A stretch of DNA of 64,000 nt, taken from Paragonimus skrjabini miyazakii (Eukaryota; Platyhelminthes; Trematoda; Plagiorchiida; Troglotrematidae). Shown here in pieces: positions 36,122 to 47,850 of the stretch. Below the pieces are notes generated by a model. That model saw only the letters and a list, made by a program, of their open reading frames with translations, was not told the origin of the DNA and ran no database searches. The number at the start of each line of letters is the position of its first letter. Position 1 is the first letter of the stretch. Position numbers and translations under genes: made by a program. The stretch lies in assembly GCA_014338405.1 (NCBI GenBank), contig JTDE01000259.1:31678-95677 (forward strand). The letters are read 5' to 3'.

Positions 36122-39100
36122 CTATAATAGAAGGGTTGTGATCAACAATAGTATTCTTCTTAAGACTGTTAATTTTCTGTATATTTATGAAAGGCTTACT
36201 CATAAACTATAAATAAATGATAAGCAGTCAGGAATTTTTATCATTTAATTATCACTGGCAACTGATTACAGCATTCGTATTCAGGTAGAACTGCTGGTCA
36301 GCCATCATAAAATAATGTGCCACACTGGGGAACACTATGGCGCATACACTTACCCTGATTGGAAGTTTAACTTCATTTCATGCACCTATGAAGGAGGCAA
36401 GCTGACCATTCATCTGAACATGTCCGAATTAGCACATAAAAAACTATTCAGTCTCATTTGCTTGTAAGTAGGACCGAATGTTGACCAGTTTTATTAATAT
36501 TATGTTCTGATCATCCCAGTAAAAAAACATTGCCATAAACACTTGATAGTTGAGTCAAAATAAACGAATTCATTTAATTTGCTAAATAACAATTTGAATA
36601 CTGATAAGTAGCTTTATTTTACGGGATTTTTGAATTACTTTTGCCGTATTTATCACATGTACAAACACGAAAGTGCTGTAAACAACGCTGATGGTTTGAG
36701 CTGTTGGTCGGATGGAACCGTGTTTAGATTCGTGGCTGAATGGACTGACTACTCAACAAACACAATAAGATGTATCAAAACACAGTAACAATGTATTAAT
36801 CTCTTAGAAAATAATATTAAGCCTTTAGATGTTGGGTTCTTGATGACAGTAATCTGCAACTATCATCAGTAAAACCAATAATAATTTAACTAACATCAAA
36901 GGGGTACCCTACACAATTTGTAATGTAATTGACGTTCAAGTAGTGTGGTCACACTTAGAGCAGTAGTTTGGACAAAATGCACGGCTGCAATCCGTGGGTG
37001 TAATGGTGAAGTTTCGGGTGAACTTGTGCGACTTCGTCCAAGGTGCATGCATGTGAGAAACAGTCAGTAGTAAGGATGTACGGCTTAATGTTTTCTCTTG
37101 TCTAGAAACACAAAGTTGAGCATGTCATCTGGTAAAGTTAAATGCTCTTGGATTAACCTATCTAATCAGCTCTTGATTATTAAGTGTTCTTAACCAACCA
37201 TAATTGTCTGCTCGAACTGAATTCCGATCTCCATTTTCTGTACGCCAGAACTATTTGATTCGTTTTATTAACATACGCATTCTTGTGTGATCTAAGTGGT
37301 ACAACTATTGTAACTGGAGAAACCTTGAACAACTGTCATCTTGCAGACAATGTAGGTTTCCGTTTATGACCAGCAGCCAATTCAAGAAGAAACTATTTAT
37401 CAAATGCATGAACATCTCTTTGAATTAAATATTGGTTGCCGTCGTCGCGTATGATGCAGAGAAACATCATGGAACTCACGGACAGACTGATCGATGAAAC
37501 CTGCACGTATTATGCTCTCATACCCATTACAAACAATGGAAATCGTTATGTGATGCTAAGAAACGTTGGTGTCTTGCATGTATTTGTATCAGAAAAACCT
37601 AAACGAAATAACTTCATTGTGAGAAAGCAGCCATTCAAATAATCACATTTTGCCAGTTATATTTTCTGTCCAAAACAAATTCTGTCTACACGTTTGTGTT
37701 GTCAGATGATTTAATCATTATGGCGTAGTTTCAAATACGAATGTCTCAAATCAGTATTTGAAACTGGTTTGCCAACGAAGGCTTCATTTAAAAAAACGTT
37801 TTTCTCCGACAAACCAATCATAGCTAAATTGGTAAACTTGTTTATTTCACCTGATTTACTGTTTATAACTTGGCAACGGGTCTGAAGATTGAAGACATGT
37901 ATGACCATACAGACAGGCGGTAAAGGATTGTGATTAATAAAAACTGCAAACAATACCACTGATCGTGGTCTCTTCATTCTCGTAAACCATTCAGGCAACC
38001 GTTTTCGCAGATTGTACATCATGTCGAAAGCCGGGAAAAGAACTCCAGTCATGCGGTCATGAAGCAACCCTGTTGATCACTGCGATACTGACCTCAGGCT
38101 AGTCATGACTGAACTATCAAGCATAATCGGTCAGTCAAAACCGCTGAAGTTAGGTCATAATTTTTTTAGTTAAGCTTAACACGTCAAAATCCTGATACCT
38201 TCGTGAAAGCGGCACATACGAGTGTGGGCTGAAAGAAGTGGGTTTCATAAGTTACGTCAAGTGTCCTGACAAAATAAATCGAGCATCATTCAACATCCAA
38301 AACTTCGAAATTTAGTGTTCAAATTTGTTATTCGAAGAACCAAAAGTCATTAAGTAAACTTATAACACACTAAAGAAAGCAAAATTTATTGGCTCCATTA
38401 ATGAACTTCGGTTACCCTTAAAATCTGTTGGTCAATATTATCTGAACTTAACGTGAACCTATAAGCAAAGGATAATTTACACAATGGACAGGAACCAGAA
38501 ATTAAATTGCATACAATTGCATACACTACCTGCGAATATCCATCTAAAGTAAGTTAAAGCCGGGTTAATAGAAAAAGAGTCTATATCAGCTGCCTCAATT
38601 AGTCTGCCACGTTTGTATCAATTAGAAAGTAAATTTAGAAACTGGACCAACAAGTACGGAGAAATATTGTGCAATATGTTTAACGTTCGAGAAGGAACTG
38701 TGTAGAAGGGTAAAGATTTTCATAAAATTGCTGGTCATTTGTCAGTGTGAAGGATGGTTCAACAGAAGTTCACTCAGTCGTCCTTGCGAAAAACCAGAAC
38801 ATGAGTCGCTTCGAAAAAATCAGGACCTGTGATCTTGAAGTTATTCTTGAAGGCGTTATAAAGTACGAAAATGTGTAGACTATCTGAAGGATGACTTTGG
38901 CGATTGGTCACTTACCTGTTTTAAGAACAAAACACATTTGATGATAAACTTGAAACGACGTGATGACATTCTTTCCAACTCCAAAATGAACTTCTCAGTA
39001 ACAGTCTTCAAACACTATGGCAATACAGACACTAAAATGGGTCGTCACGGACAGTCAGTATAAAACAAAACGTGCTTAGTGGTCATCACTCTAGTCTTAT

Positions 39101-42100
39101 ACACGGCAGTATATCTTTAGAAACATACTTTAAGTGCTATTCAATGATGGTACAAACGATTGAAACAGAATCAACTGCCTCACGTTTCAAGTGATGTGAA
39201 ATTGGTCAATCAAAATGGTCACTGAACAACATCAACTTGAGCGCGAGTGTGAGTGGGATTTTGAAGACTTCCTCGAGTTTTAGCACATACGTATGTTATT
39301 TAAAAACATGCTTGTCTAGACGTTCATAGTCAAAAGACTGCTATGAGTGGATGAGGGTATCCTTACGAATATCCCGTTAATCTGTTGGAAGCAAAGAATT
39401 ACACACAGAGAAATGTGCTCATTCTCCGCAACCACTAAATGCCGCACTCATTCGATGCGTTTCTTTTGTGAGATTGTCGGCTGCTTAAATCACATTCAAG
39501 TGAAGTAGATTTATCTTACTTTCATTAGTTTTTATTATTTTCATTCAAAATACGAGTTGGAAATGACCTTGAGAAACCCCCCCAACTTAGTGTTTTGTGG
39601 TGAACTAATATTCTCTCCTTTCGTATTTAAATAAGAGTGCATTGGTTTCTCCCAAGAGAGCAAAATACTGGTTTGTCTTGACAATTGTTTCTTTTGGGAA
39701 GAACGAATAAATATGTTGATATATATGTATGTACTAGGAAAGAGTAAAAACGGTCTGCCAGAAACTCATCAGCTAGACAATTAAAGGCTGTTACAGTTCA
39801 TTAACAACAATTAAATTGGTTCAAAAGTGACAGAAAAACTAAGAAAAAACTGAGGTTTTTTATATGGCTGTTCGTGGGAAGAGTGGCTTAAGTGTCTGAC
39901 GTGCTTCTAAAACACCTGGAATGTGTACAATAATTACAGATTAAGACAAACGAGCACATTTACTGTCGGACAACTTTTTAAAATGTTGATGCGTTTGAAA
40001 CAATGTCGAAAATACCACCTGAGTGAACAAAGTTTAAACTTAGTTAGTAACAAGAATATTGACGAGGAACACCACTGTGATGGAAGCGCTCAATTAAACG
40101 TAAGAAAATATACTGAACGCCAGAAAACAAAAGTGAAATATCGGACTTTGAAGCAAATTTCATCAATGCCAACCGAATACCTACTTAGATATTTACCAGT
40201 AAAACAACTTGACATGAATTGCATAACTCTACCTACTCTATTAGCTTTTTATATAATTGTACCCGCCTAAAGACGAATTATTGGCAACATATGTTCGCCT
40301 CTATGTCAGATGGTTGCTAACAACAATAGAAGCCGGGTTTTTTATTGCTGAATGGTTATCAGAAGTGAAGCGTTGAACATGTTTATATAATACAAGTTCA
40401 AGTAACCAATATGATATATCAATCCACAACTTTCCACCGATGAAAGGTCACAGTGTCTAACCTCAGTTATCTTCGAGAGAAATGATCCACGTCAATGAAA
40501 GAAATAAACGGTTTCCATACAAGAAAATAAACGGTTTCCTGTTTACAAAATATCATCCTTACCCAAAACAAATGATCAAATCCATCCAGGAAAATAACTT
40601 AGGCACCCTTAGGAACAGTACACGACCAATCGAGAAAGCATATGTGTTATAAAGTAGCAAACTTTAATTCTTTTATTGAAAGTGTAGCTAGTAGGTTTTT
40701 GGTTACGAGTAGGGTGGTGGAACCATTAGGTATTTTAAGCACTGATGATTTTCACCAGTAACGCAGCAAGGACCTCATGAAGTTAACAAAAACTGTACGT
40801 AAAATATAAGACATAACATTCACAAAGTGTATGTTTAATTCCAAAAGCGCGTTTTGGTTTGCTCACTTAAACTACAGATCAAATGTTTCACCCATTTATG
40901 CGAATGATGCATCCGTGCTCCTGATTTCCGGCCACCGTTGTCTCCGTCACTTAGCCCGTATCAGATAGGCTAATAGTGCGGACCACTCGAATTTCTACCG
41001 TTGAGTACTCTGAGTATCTACAAATTGACGATTGATAGACACGACAGTGAACTCACAGTCTACAAACACGTTGGGTCTTGCATTCATATGCCGAGTAAGC
41101 GTCTGTCACGCTGCCTCGTGCGGCTGCTGTTGATGATTGCAAAGAACCCGAAGTTGACCAGAAGCTAAGGTGGTTGGGGCCTTTAAAAATTTCGCCCATC
41201 GCATTGAACGTCATTTAGAGAACCGTCTGCAATATGGAAGAACGCACAGCAGTCCACTTGGCTAGTTGTGAATGCTTTCAGACATGACGATATGTTGCAC
41301 TTGGCGGCAAATATGCACTTGTAAGGTTACCGACTTTCCCTCGTGGATTTTCACTTAGCTGTTATTCACCTCATAAGTCGTCGGCATTTGCTTCTATCAT
41401 CTATCAAGCTGAGAGCAGTATGTGTCATAGAACTCACGGGGACTACCGAAGACTGCAATGTCTACATGTATGCAACCGTTTCCTTGAAGTCAGTATCCAA
41501 TCGATTGTAGCCAATGGTGAATATGTAATGGACCTACTCTCAGTGAGGATTCATGAAAACTGCAGCAAGAGATAACCCGCGTTTTACTCGATTTTTATAC
41601 CCCGCACACTCCTGTTCGACAAAGGGGTATTGTAACATATACTTGTCAGGAAAACAACCTATGCATACTTCAGCTGCGCTGTCTGAAGTAACCCTCCGAA
41701 TTATCTGGTAAGTCCGAGCTGAAATCAGTGTTGTCCTGGATATATGGGGCATCCCCAGTAGACATCCAAAGGAGTGTGTGGTGATCCGTTTACACAAACT
41801 GAATGGGTAATGACCGTACGATGAGCTGAACACTGGTTCCAGCTTCTTCTAACGATCAATGGCGCACTACAGGATCGTAAGTGAGCGTGGCCTGAATGGC
41901 AGTGATACGAACACAACAGTATGAAAGGCAGAAACAGTAAGTTAAAGTAGATGAACACTGGTTGTGAAGTTGAGTTCACTCAAGAATGATTAGTAGAAAG
42001 ATCACCTTCAGTAGGGTGAAAGAGAACACAGAAATTCATTGATCATCCTAAACTCTTTGTCAATTCCAAATTGAACATGATCCCTATTCGATCGCATCTT

Positions 42101-42117
42101 CCGCAATCATATAGATC
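36122..42117. other. AT-rich, no firm gene
   Basis: A plus-strand coding-like fragment at about 37350-37642 (IYQMHEHLFELNIGCRRR, then after a shift RLIDETCTYYALIPITNNG) and minus-strand frame 38067-37711 are protein-like but unassigned. A 15-mer AAATAAACGGTTTCC is duplicated with 23-bp period (40502-40516, 40525-40539). Confidence 0.3.
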
Positions 42118-42312
42118 TTTCGGCCTACAGACTTCTTGAGGAGGCGATTGACGTGAGCTTCGCTCTCGTTAGAACTCATCAACGGTGCGAATCATCGTCC
42201 GGACCACAATTTACACTCCGGCCGCTGTCTTCATTAGAGTGATATGTTAACCGCACCGATGGTATTCGCGCATTAGGCATGACCGATCAATCACATTCGA
42301 ACGCTCATTCCT
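42118..42312 (-). mobile_element. SINE family 1 copy
   Basis: Minus strand: leader with GAGCGTTCGAATG, head around 42260-42210, CGATGATTCGCACC, core TTGATGA (42182-42176), intact stem II GTTC/GAGC, GAAG (one change), CTCACGTC, tail. Stem I no longer pairs. Confidence 0.6.
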
Positions 42313-42752
42313 AACTTTGTGCAAATGGTGTTCAGATTTCCGGTTGGATCAGTCAGTGGCCACCATGTTGGCCAATTAACATCATGTTTAGCCAGCGTTG
42401 GTTATTTACAAAGCTACCGTGGGACCAGAGCATGCATGCCGTGTTCATTTTTCAGCATAAACTGGCTCACGAATTTGCTACCGGACAGGACGCCACATTC
42501 TGAGTAGCTGGTGATATGTCCACCTGTTAGATTAATACTGGTTGAGGACAGTGCCAGTCGGTTACAATCGATCAAGTTGCGTCAGAAACCGGAGAAGTAC
42601 GGAGAAAAGTTGATCAAGGACGGCTAACATACAAGAGAAGAACCTCTAGCACTAACATCGAATCCGTCTGGAAAACTTTTCAGATACGAGTAAGCTTGTT
42701 GCATTCTCTTATATTGTTGATGCATTTGTTTGACGGGTCTGTCATTTTCACA

Positions 42753-42852
42753 NNNNNNNNNNNNNNNNNNNNNNNNNNNNNNNNNNNNNNNNNNNNNNNN
42801 NNNNNNNNNNNNNNNNNNNNNNNNNNNNNNNNNNNNNNNNNNNNNNNNNNNN
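42753..42852. other. Assembly gap (100 N)
   Basis: Exactly 100 N, a conventional placeholder length. GTCATTTTCACA occurs flush on both sides (42741-42752 and 42853-42864). Confidence 1.
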
Positions 42853-44224
42853 GTCATTTTCACAAATCATCCGCTGTTCCCCTTGGTTTCTGAAAGCACT
42901 GTTTTGTCGGCCGCCAAGGTACCGATACTTGACTCTATGTCATTCGAACGAGAGCCTTGAAACAAAACCGTAAAGGATGCTTCGAATAAATAAACATATA
43001 TTGTGTAGATATAAGGTCTAGTGGAAAGAGCAAAAGATACCTATTTATCTTATTGGCAGCGTAACCATTCAGTCTCTATACCCTCTGAATCGCTGTTACC
43101 TTAGTTCGCGAATTGTCACGTATCAGACGGTTCATCTTTAGCATCTCTGGTTGATGATCTCATGCAAAACTAAAACTGGTCAGAGTGAAGTGTTCTTTGG
43201 CAGGCAAAAATCAAAAGCTATTTCATATAACTAGTAGGTTTTGTTTGTTCCTATGCTGAAATCAGTGACCTACTTGGGTAGATACATTGACAACAACAGC
43301 TGGAGCCGTCCAGTAGATAACTGGTCTCTATACAGTTTTGTCACTTGCCTAGAGCTCGATTTCCTGGAGTATGTAATGTTGTTGTCATCCACCTGAGTGG
43401 AGATATTTGTCTGCTGTTTTGTTGTTGGTCACTGCGATCGGTTTATGTAAGAACCACCAACATATGCACAATTTAATTATCAGGCTCATCAACCCATCAT
43501 CGTTTAATATTGTATGAAATCAGCAATGCATTTTTGTGTATGTGAAAGTACGTTTGAATGAAGCAAGTGGAATGGATGAATATTCACTGAATAATATCAA
43601 TCATGGGGAAGTGACCGCTTAGTCATTTGTCAGATACCTTCCATTCTGTCTAAGTGTGCACACTCAAGAAAGGAATGCTATCATTTGGTGTACAGAAAAT
43701 GACTCATATCTCATGAAAGGCTGCGACAACCTTTTGCATCGTAATTCAAATATACGTTAAACAGTGACGTTTGGCCTAAGGTTATGATGCGACTGACTCT
43801 CGTTAGATTTAGATGACAATCTGTAAAGTAGCAGCATGAAAATGAGGGTGCTCAAATGCTGTCCAATAATTGTGTGCAGCTTGTGTTACCTAGTCCACAA
43901 CAAATAGCAGCACTACGGTGTCATCTGCTTCTTGGACAAAGCAGAATGACCACCGTTTACATGTTGCATAATAAGGAAAGTGGGAAATTGCTCTCAGTTT
44001 TTCATCTGTTTCCAGATGCTTAGATTATAAGCATAATTTCAGAACTGTTTAGAAATATTTGGCGTTATTGTGTTCCAAATAAAAATTACCATTCAGCTGT
44101 TATTGTACGGTTCAGTAGCGTTCTAAGAATTTGTAGGTTGCCAACCAAAGTCTCAGTGACTGTGCGATTTCGGGTTACGCGACGACAAACGTAAATCAGC
44201 AAGACAAATTATACTACTCCACAA
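42853..44224. other. No gene seen
   Basis: AT-rich, no recognised coding or repeat signal. Confidence 0.5.
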
Positions 44225-44345
44225 TGATTCTCGCTGTTCACTCTTAAACTCACAGTCCATGACTGGTTTCGTCCTCGTTCACACTCATCAGGTATAGTCA
44301 GTACGGGTAATCGAACCAGTAACTCTTTGCGCTATGCGCCAACTT
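44225..44345 (-). mobile_element. SINE family 2 copy with hammerhead core
   Basis: Minus strand: GGCGCATAGCGCAAAGAGT, B box GGTTCGATTACC (44317-44306), CTATAC, then core CTGATGA (44291-44285), a partly pairing stem II (GTGT/GGAC), GAAA (44270-44267) and a perfect 5-bp hairpin in the stem III position (CAGTC/GACTG, 44265-44253). The base after the stem III U is G, and stem I pairing is not evident. Confidence 0.6.
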
Positions 44346-44434
44346 CGTTCTAACCCCGTTATTCCGGACAGACAAAGTCCATCCAAATGCAATGGCTCGA
44401 AATTGAGTTCAAAATAATTATTGATTCATTTGCC

Positions 44435-44605
44435 ACGGGCGGTGCTCATAAAACTGGTAGTCGAGCGTATGAGCTCTGGTCTGCAACGCAAAGAGTCATT
44501 GGTTCGATCCCCATTAGACCTATTTTTACCTGATGATCCAAAACAAGGAAGAAACCTGTCGTGGAGTGTCCGTTTGAAGGTAAACACCAAGAATCAATAC
44601 GATCT
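44435..44605 (+). mobile_element. SINE family 2 copy, inverted partner
   Basis: Head with A-box-like CTGGTAGTCGAGCG (44454-44467), CTGCAACGCAAAGAGTCATT, B box GGTTCGATCC (44501-44510), then CTGATGA (44530-44536), stem II TCC/GGA (44537-44539 / 44547-44549) and GAAAC (44551-44555). It aligns base by base with the minus-strand copy 100 bp to the left. The tRNA-like head does not fold into a complete cloverleaf (anticodon arm fails), so it is not a tRNA gene. Confidence 0.6.
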
Positions 44606-45744
44606 TGATTTCGAGCTCCTGTGGCCGCAGTCAGTGCAAAAGTGGCAGTCCTAGATGGACTGTGCCTATCTCTATAAATGGGATGAAAATCATGTTATAA
44701 CTCAATAATATGGTGTACTTTTGTCTTAATGGCTGTAAAGATAACATTTCAAACGCCCTATTTGACGGTGTTATTTCTCTGAAGCTAATTAATATATACA
44801 TCAACTCAACCACTATCACAAACGGCTCCAAGGTAAATTTATGCAACTATGTATAACCAGAGAGGCAGAAAGTAGAACGTTCGAGATCTTTTTGTATAAA
44901 ACTGTCTGTTCGAACCAAGACGGTCTTGACATCACAGGTAAGAAGTTGTGATAGATAATCTCGAAGTGAAAGGAGTTCGACGTACGTGAGCGCTGGATCC
45001 TTTAGGACAATTGTTTTCATGACCATGATTATATGAGTTGACGGAGCACATTTTTCCAGAACAATCTTATTAAACTTCAACCCAGCTGAAGATAACAAAG
45101 CACAATCAAAGGCTAACAAGTTTATATATGCTTTATCACCTACAATAAACGATACTAGCACTTAGGTGTCACAAACAAAATCGGCATAACCACGTTAGAG
45201 TTTTATGGTAGTTGTTTAGCCCATAGTCCATTGTCTTTTGTCAGAGGTCATCGGTCATAAGTCATTCTCAATCCACATTGGCAAGTGGCTATCCGGCAAA
45301 CGAAAACACTTCCAGGGCTTGACTTGTAGCATTCAACTCAGTTTCTTGCTCGCCGCACCACGTGTTACGCAATTCCAATAGTCATGCTCACCGGCCCTAC
45401 CTGCATCTATGAGCAGACAGCCCCTAGTCCCACAGCTCTTTCTTAAATTGAAACAAAACACACAAGGCCGCAGCCAACACTCATACACTCGTCCAATTTG
45501 AATGAGACAGTCGGATGAAACTTGATGCGATCGAAGGACAGCCAAGCGTGACGTAAGTAGATGAGGATAAGCGCAATGGAAGAGTGTAGCAATAAATACG
45601 GGCGCGAATACGGCACCATATAGTACGATCACTGTAATCGTTAGAAAAATGAGTTTGTACAGAGTCCGACAACATAAAATGACACAACACAATGATTTAG
45701 TATAAAGTAAACATTAATGAGAATCGATCGCAGCTCTCACATTT

Positions 45745-45905
45745 CCATAGTCTTTCAGTCAACCTCTTTAAGGCAAACACCTTATGTGAGTTTCGTTCAT
45801 CGTTAGTGCTTATGCTTGCCACAACCGAAATTTGAGCTTCGGCCTAGTTTTCAAGAGGCAACTATGTTGACTACTGAGCTTTTGATCTGACGCTCCGCTG
45901 CATTT
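45745..45905 (-). mobile_element. SINE family 1 copy, stem II deleted
   Basis: Minus strand retains GTGGCAAGCATAAGCACTA and CGAAACTCAC, but the segment between the two cores is shortened. Confidence 0.5.
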
Positions 45906-47671
45906 ACTCGTGAGCAACGCCACAATTATTTCATCGCTTCAACTGGGTACACAGTAACTGTCTTATTAAATCTAATCAACGTCCCCAAGACTAGGACTTT
46001 TCTCCAAATGGAAGCCATGTAAATCAAAAGCTTGCTGCGCAGTGTTTGCTTATTAGTGAATAGTGGAGGATTTCGGCCTATAAAAATCAACCGTCTCTCC
46101 CAACTAATCACAGCTGTCGCATTAATTTAACTGTAGTTACAATACTGTCATTTTTTGGTTGGTAATTATGCTATCACGTATAAGTGTTCCGCTACAAACC
46201 CAACTCCATTGCATACAACTTTGTCGTTTAGGTTGGTCTGACATCTACCTAATTGTTATGATTGCTATGCGGAACAGGACAGGCTTACCAATTAAGAGAG
46301 TATTGTAGCAAGTGTTCAATCTCGTGCACTACTGAGATATCAACGCGCTATGCTCGAAGTACGCACTGCAGTTAGTCAATCTACGACGGAAAACGGACGC
46401 AGTGCGCGTGCGCTCTAGTTTCCTATTAGTCTACTGGATAACTAGGGCTGACTTTCAATTACAGGAAAGGCTTCAAAAACTATAATCATATATTGACCAT
46501 CAGAGGCATGTTAAAATATTCAGAAGATGCTACACTGAAAAGGGAAGCATTATATGCTATACTAGACAGCAAAATCGGTGCTTACAATGTATACACATTT
46601 GGGCCTGTTTTGGTTAATGTAATTTGAACAACACTAGCAGTTGACCATAGGTTTTGTGTTCCCACTGACTTTTCTGTCAATCCTTTTCAAGTGGAACCGA
46701 TTGACTCTCCTGAACCAATCATGTTGATTGCTTCATCAATTACTTCACTTCAACAAAAAACAAATGATCGTATGTGAACGCTTAGTCACATTCGCTTGTA
46801 AGCTATTCTCAAATTTTCACAGCGTTGAACAAGATTGTTTCCTGCAAGTAGGAGTCGGAGTACAAAGTTGATCGTGGCACAGATCTTCATTAAAGTTGGG
46901 TTTCAATATAGCCAAATCTAGAGTCCTGTACCGTCTCTAGAAAAGGAGCAATTAAACAATCTATCAAGATTTGTAAGCTACGGTTAGACAAAAATAATAT
47001 GGACGTATTTGGGAGAATTATTTTTCGAGTAATCTAAATATGGTGCACTTAAAACATCGTGTTTATTCACATTCATGGCAAACCAAAAGGGAGGCACACT
47101 TCCCAAACAGGTTTTACTTGACGAGCAAACATAACCAGACAGTCTTCAACGAAATTCATCACAGTCTTACTACAATAAGTCATCAATGATTGTTGTATTT
47201 TTCCAAAGCTTCTATTGACTCTGATAAGGGTGAGACTTAGAAAGCTAATACTTCCAAGTAATAAGGACTAGTATGATGCCACGTATTATTGTGTCAGTAT
47301 TTCATGAACGATCTCTTCACCTCTCCCACTTATAAGGACAGTCACGACTGGTTGGAGGTTCAAATCGACAAGTCTTGTTTACAGTGAGACTCTATGATGT
47401 TGCTACTGCTGAATGATGTGGTTCGGAACAACATTTCGACTCATTCTAAGAGTTTGCACCATCTTGACGTCGAAAATACCAGACAGAAAAGTAGAGAGTT
47501 AGGTGGCCTGGACCTGACCTTAAAATTGCACGCGTTTAATTCACACCTATATATACTTTTAGTGATATGTTTTCTGAACATCTCACACAAAGCGAATGAG
47601 GTACAATGATTTTGAACTGATCGAGCAAGCTGAACACTATTCATAAAAGTTTTGGTCAAGCATTTGTATAT
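45906..47671. other. No gene seen
   Basis: AT-rich; short frames only. Confidence 0.5.
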
Positions 47672-47850
47672 TGTGAGGCCGCTTACATTGTGGTTACCAT
47701 TCTTGTCTTACACACACGAAGGCCGGAATGCAGAATTCGGTCCGGAATAAAGTATGCACTAGTGATGAGCTCTATTAAGATCGAAACTCAAGTTTAGTGC
47801 CTCCTTACAAAGTCGGCAGACCGATAGGCTTATCTGAATGCGAATGGTGC
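47672..47850 (+). mobile_element. SINE family 1, best-preserved plus copy
   Basis: Plus strand: head GGCCGCTTACATTGTGGTTA, B-like region around 47731, then TATGCACTA. The hammerhead segment has a perfect 6-bp stem I (GCACTA 47756-47761 / TAGTGC 47795-47800), core GTGATGA (47762-47768, one base off), stem II GCTC/GATC (one mismatch), GAAAC (47783-47787), loop TCAA and GTT. Tail continues TCTGAATGCGAATGGTGCGA. Confidence 0.65.

Noticed and set aside
37711..38067. 118-codon minus-strand frame as a gene
   Set aside because: No domain, no splice sites and no start context; lies beside an unrelated plus-strand coding-like fragment.
39923..40270. 115-codon plus-strand frame as a gene
   Set aside because: AT-rich, no recognised motif; length is within what chance gives in 64 kb of six frames.
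44440..44520. tRNA gene with perfect B box
   Set aside because: D and T arms partly pair but the anticodon and acceptor arms do not; it is the head of a SINE.
45333..45692. Minus-strand 119-codon frame as a membrane protein
   Set aside because: Two overlapping minus-strand frames are open and neither has family features; hydrophobicity follows from T-rich composition.
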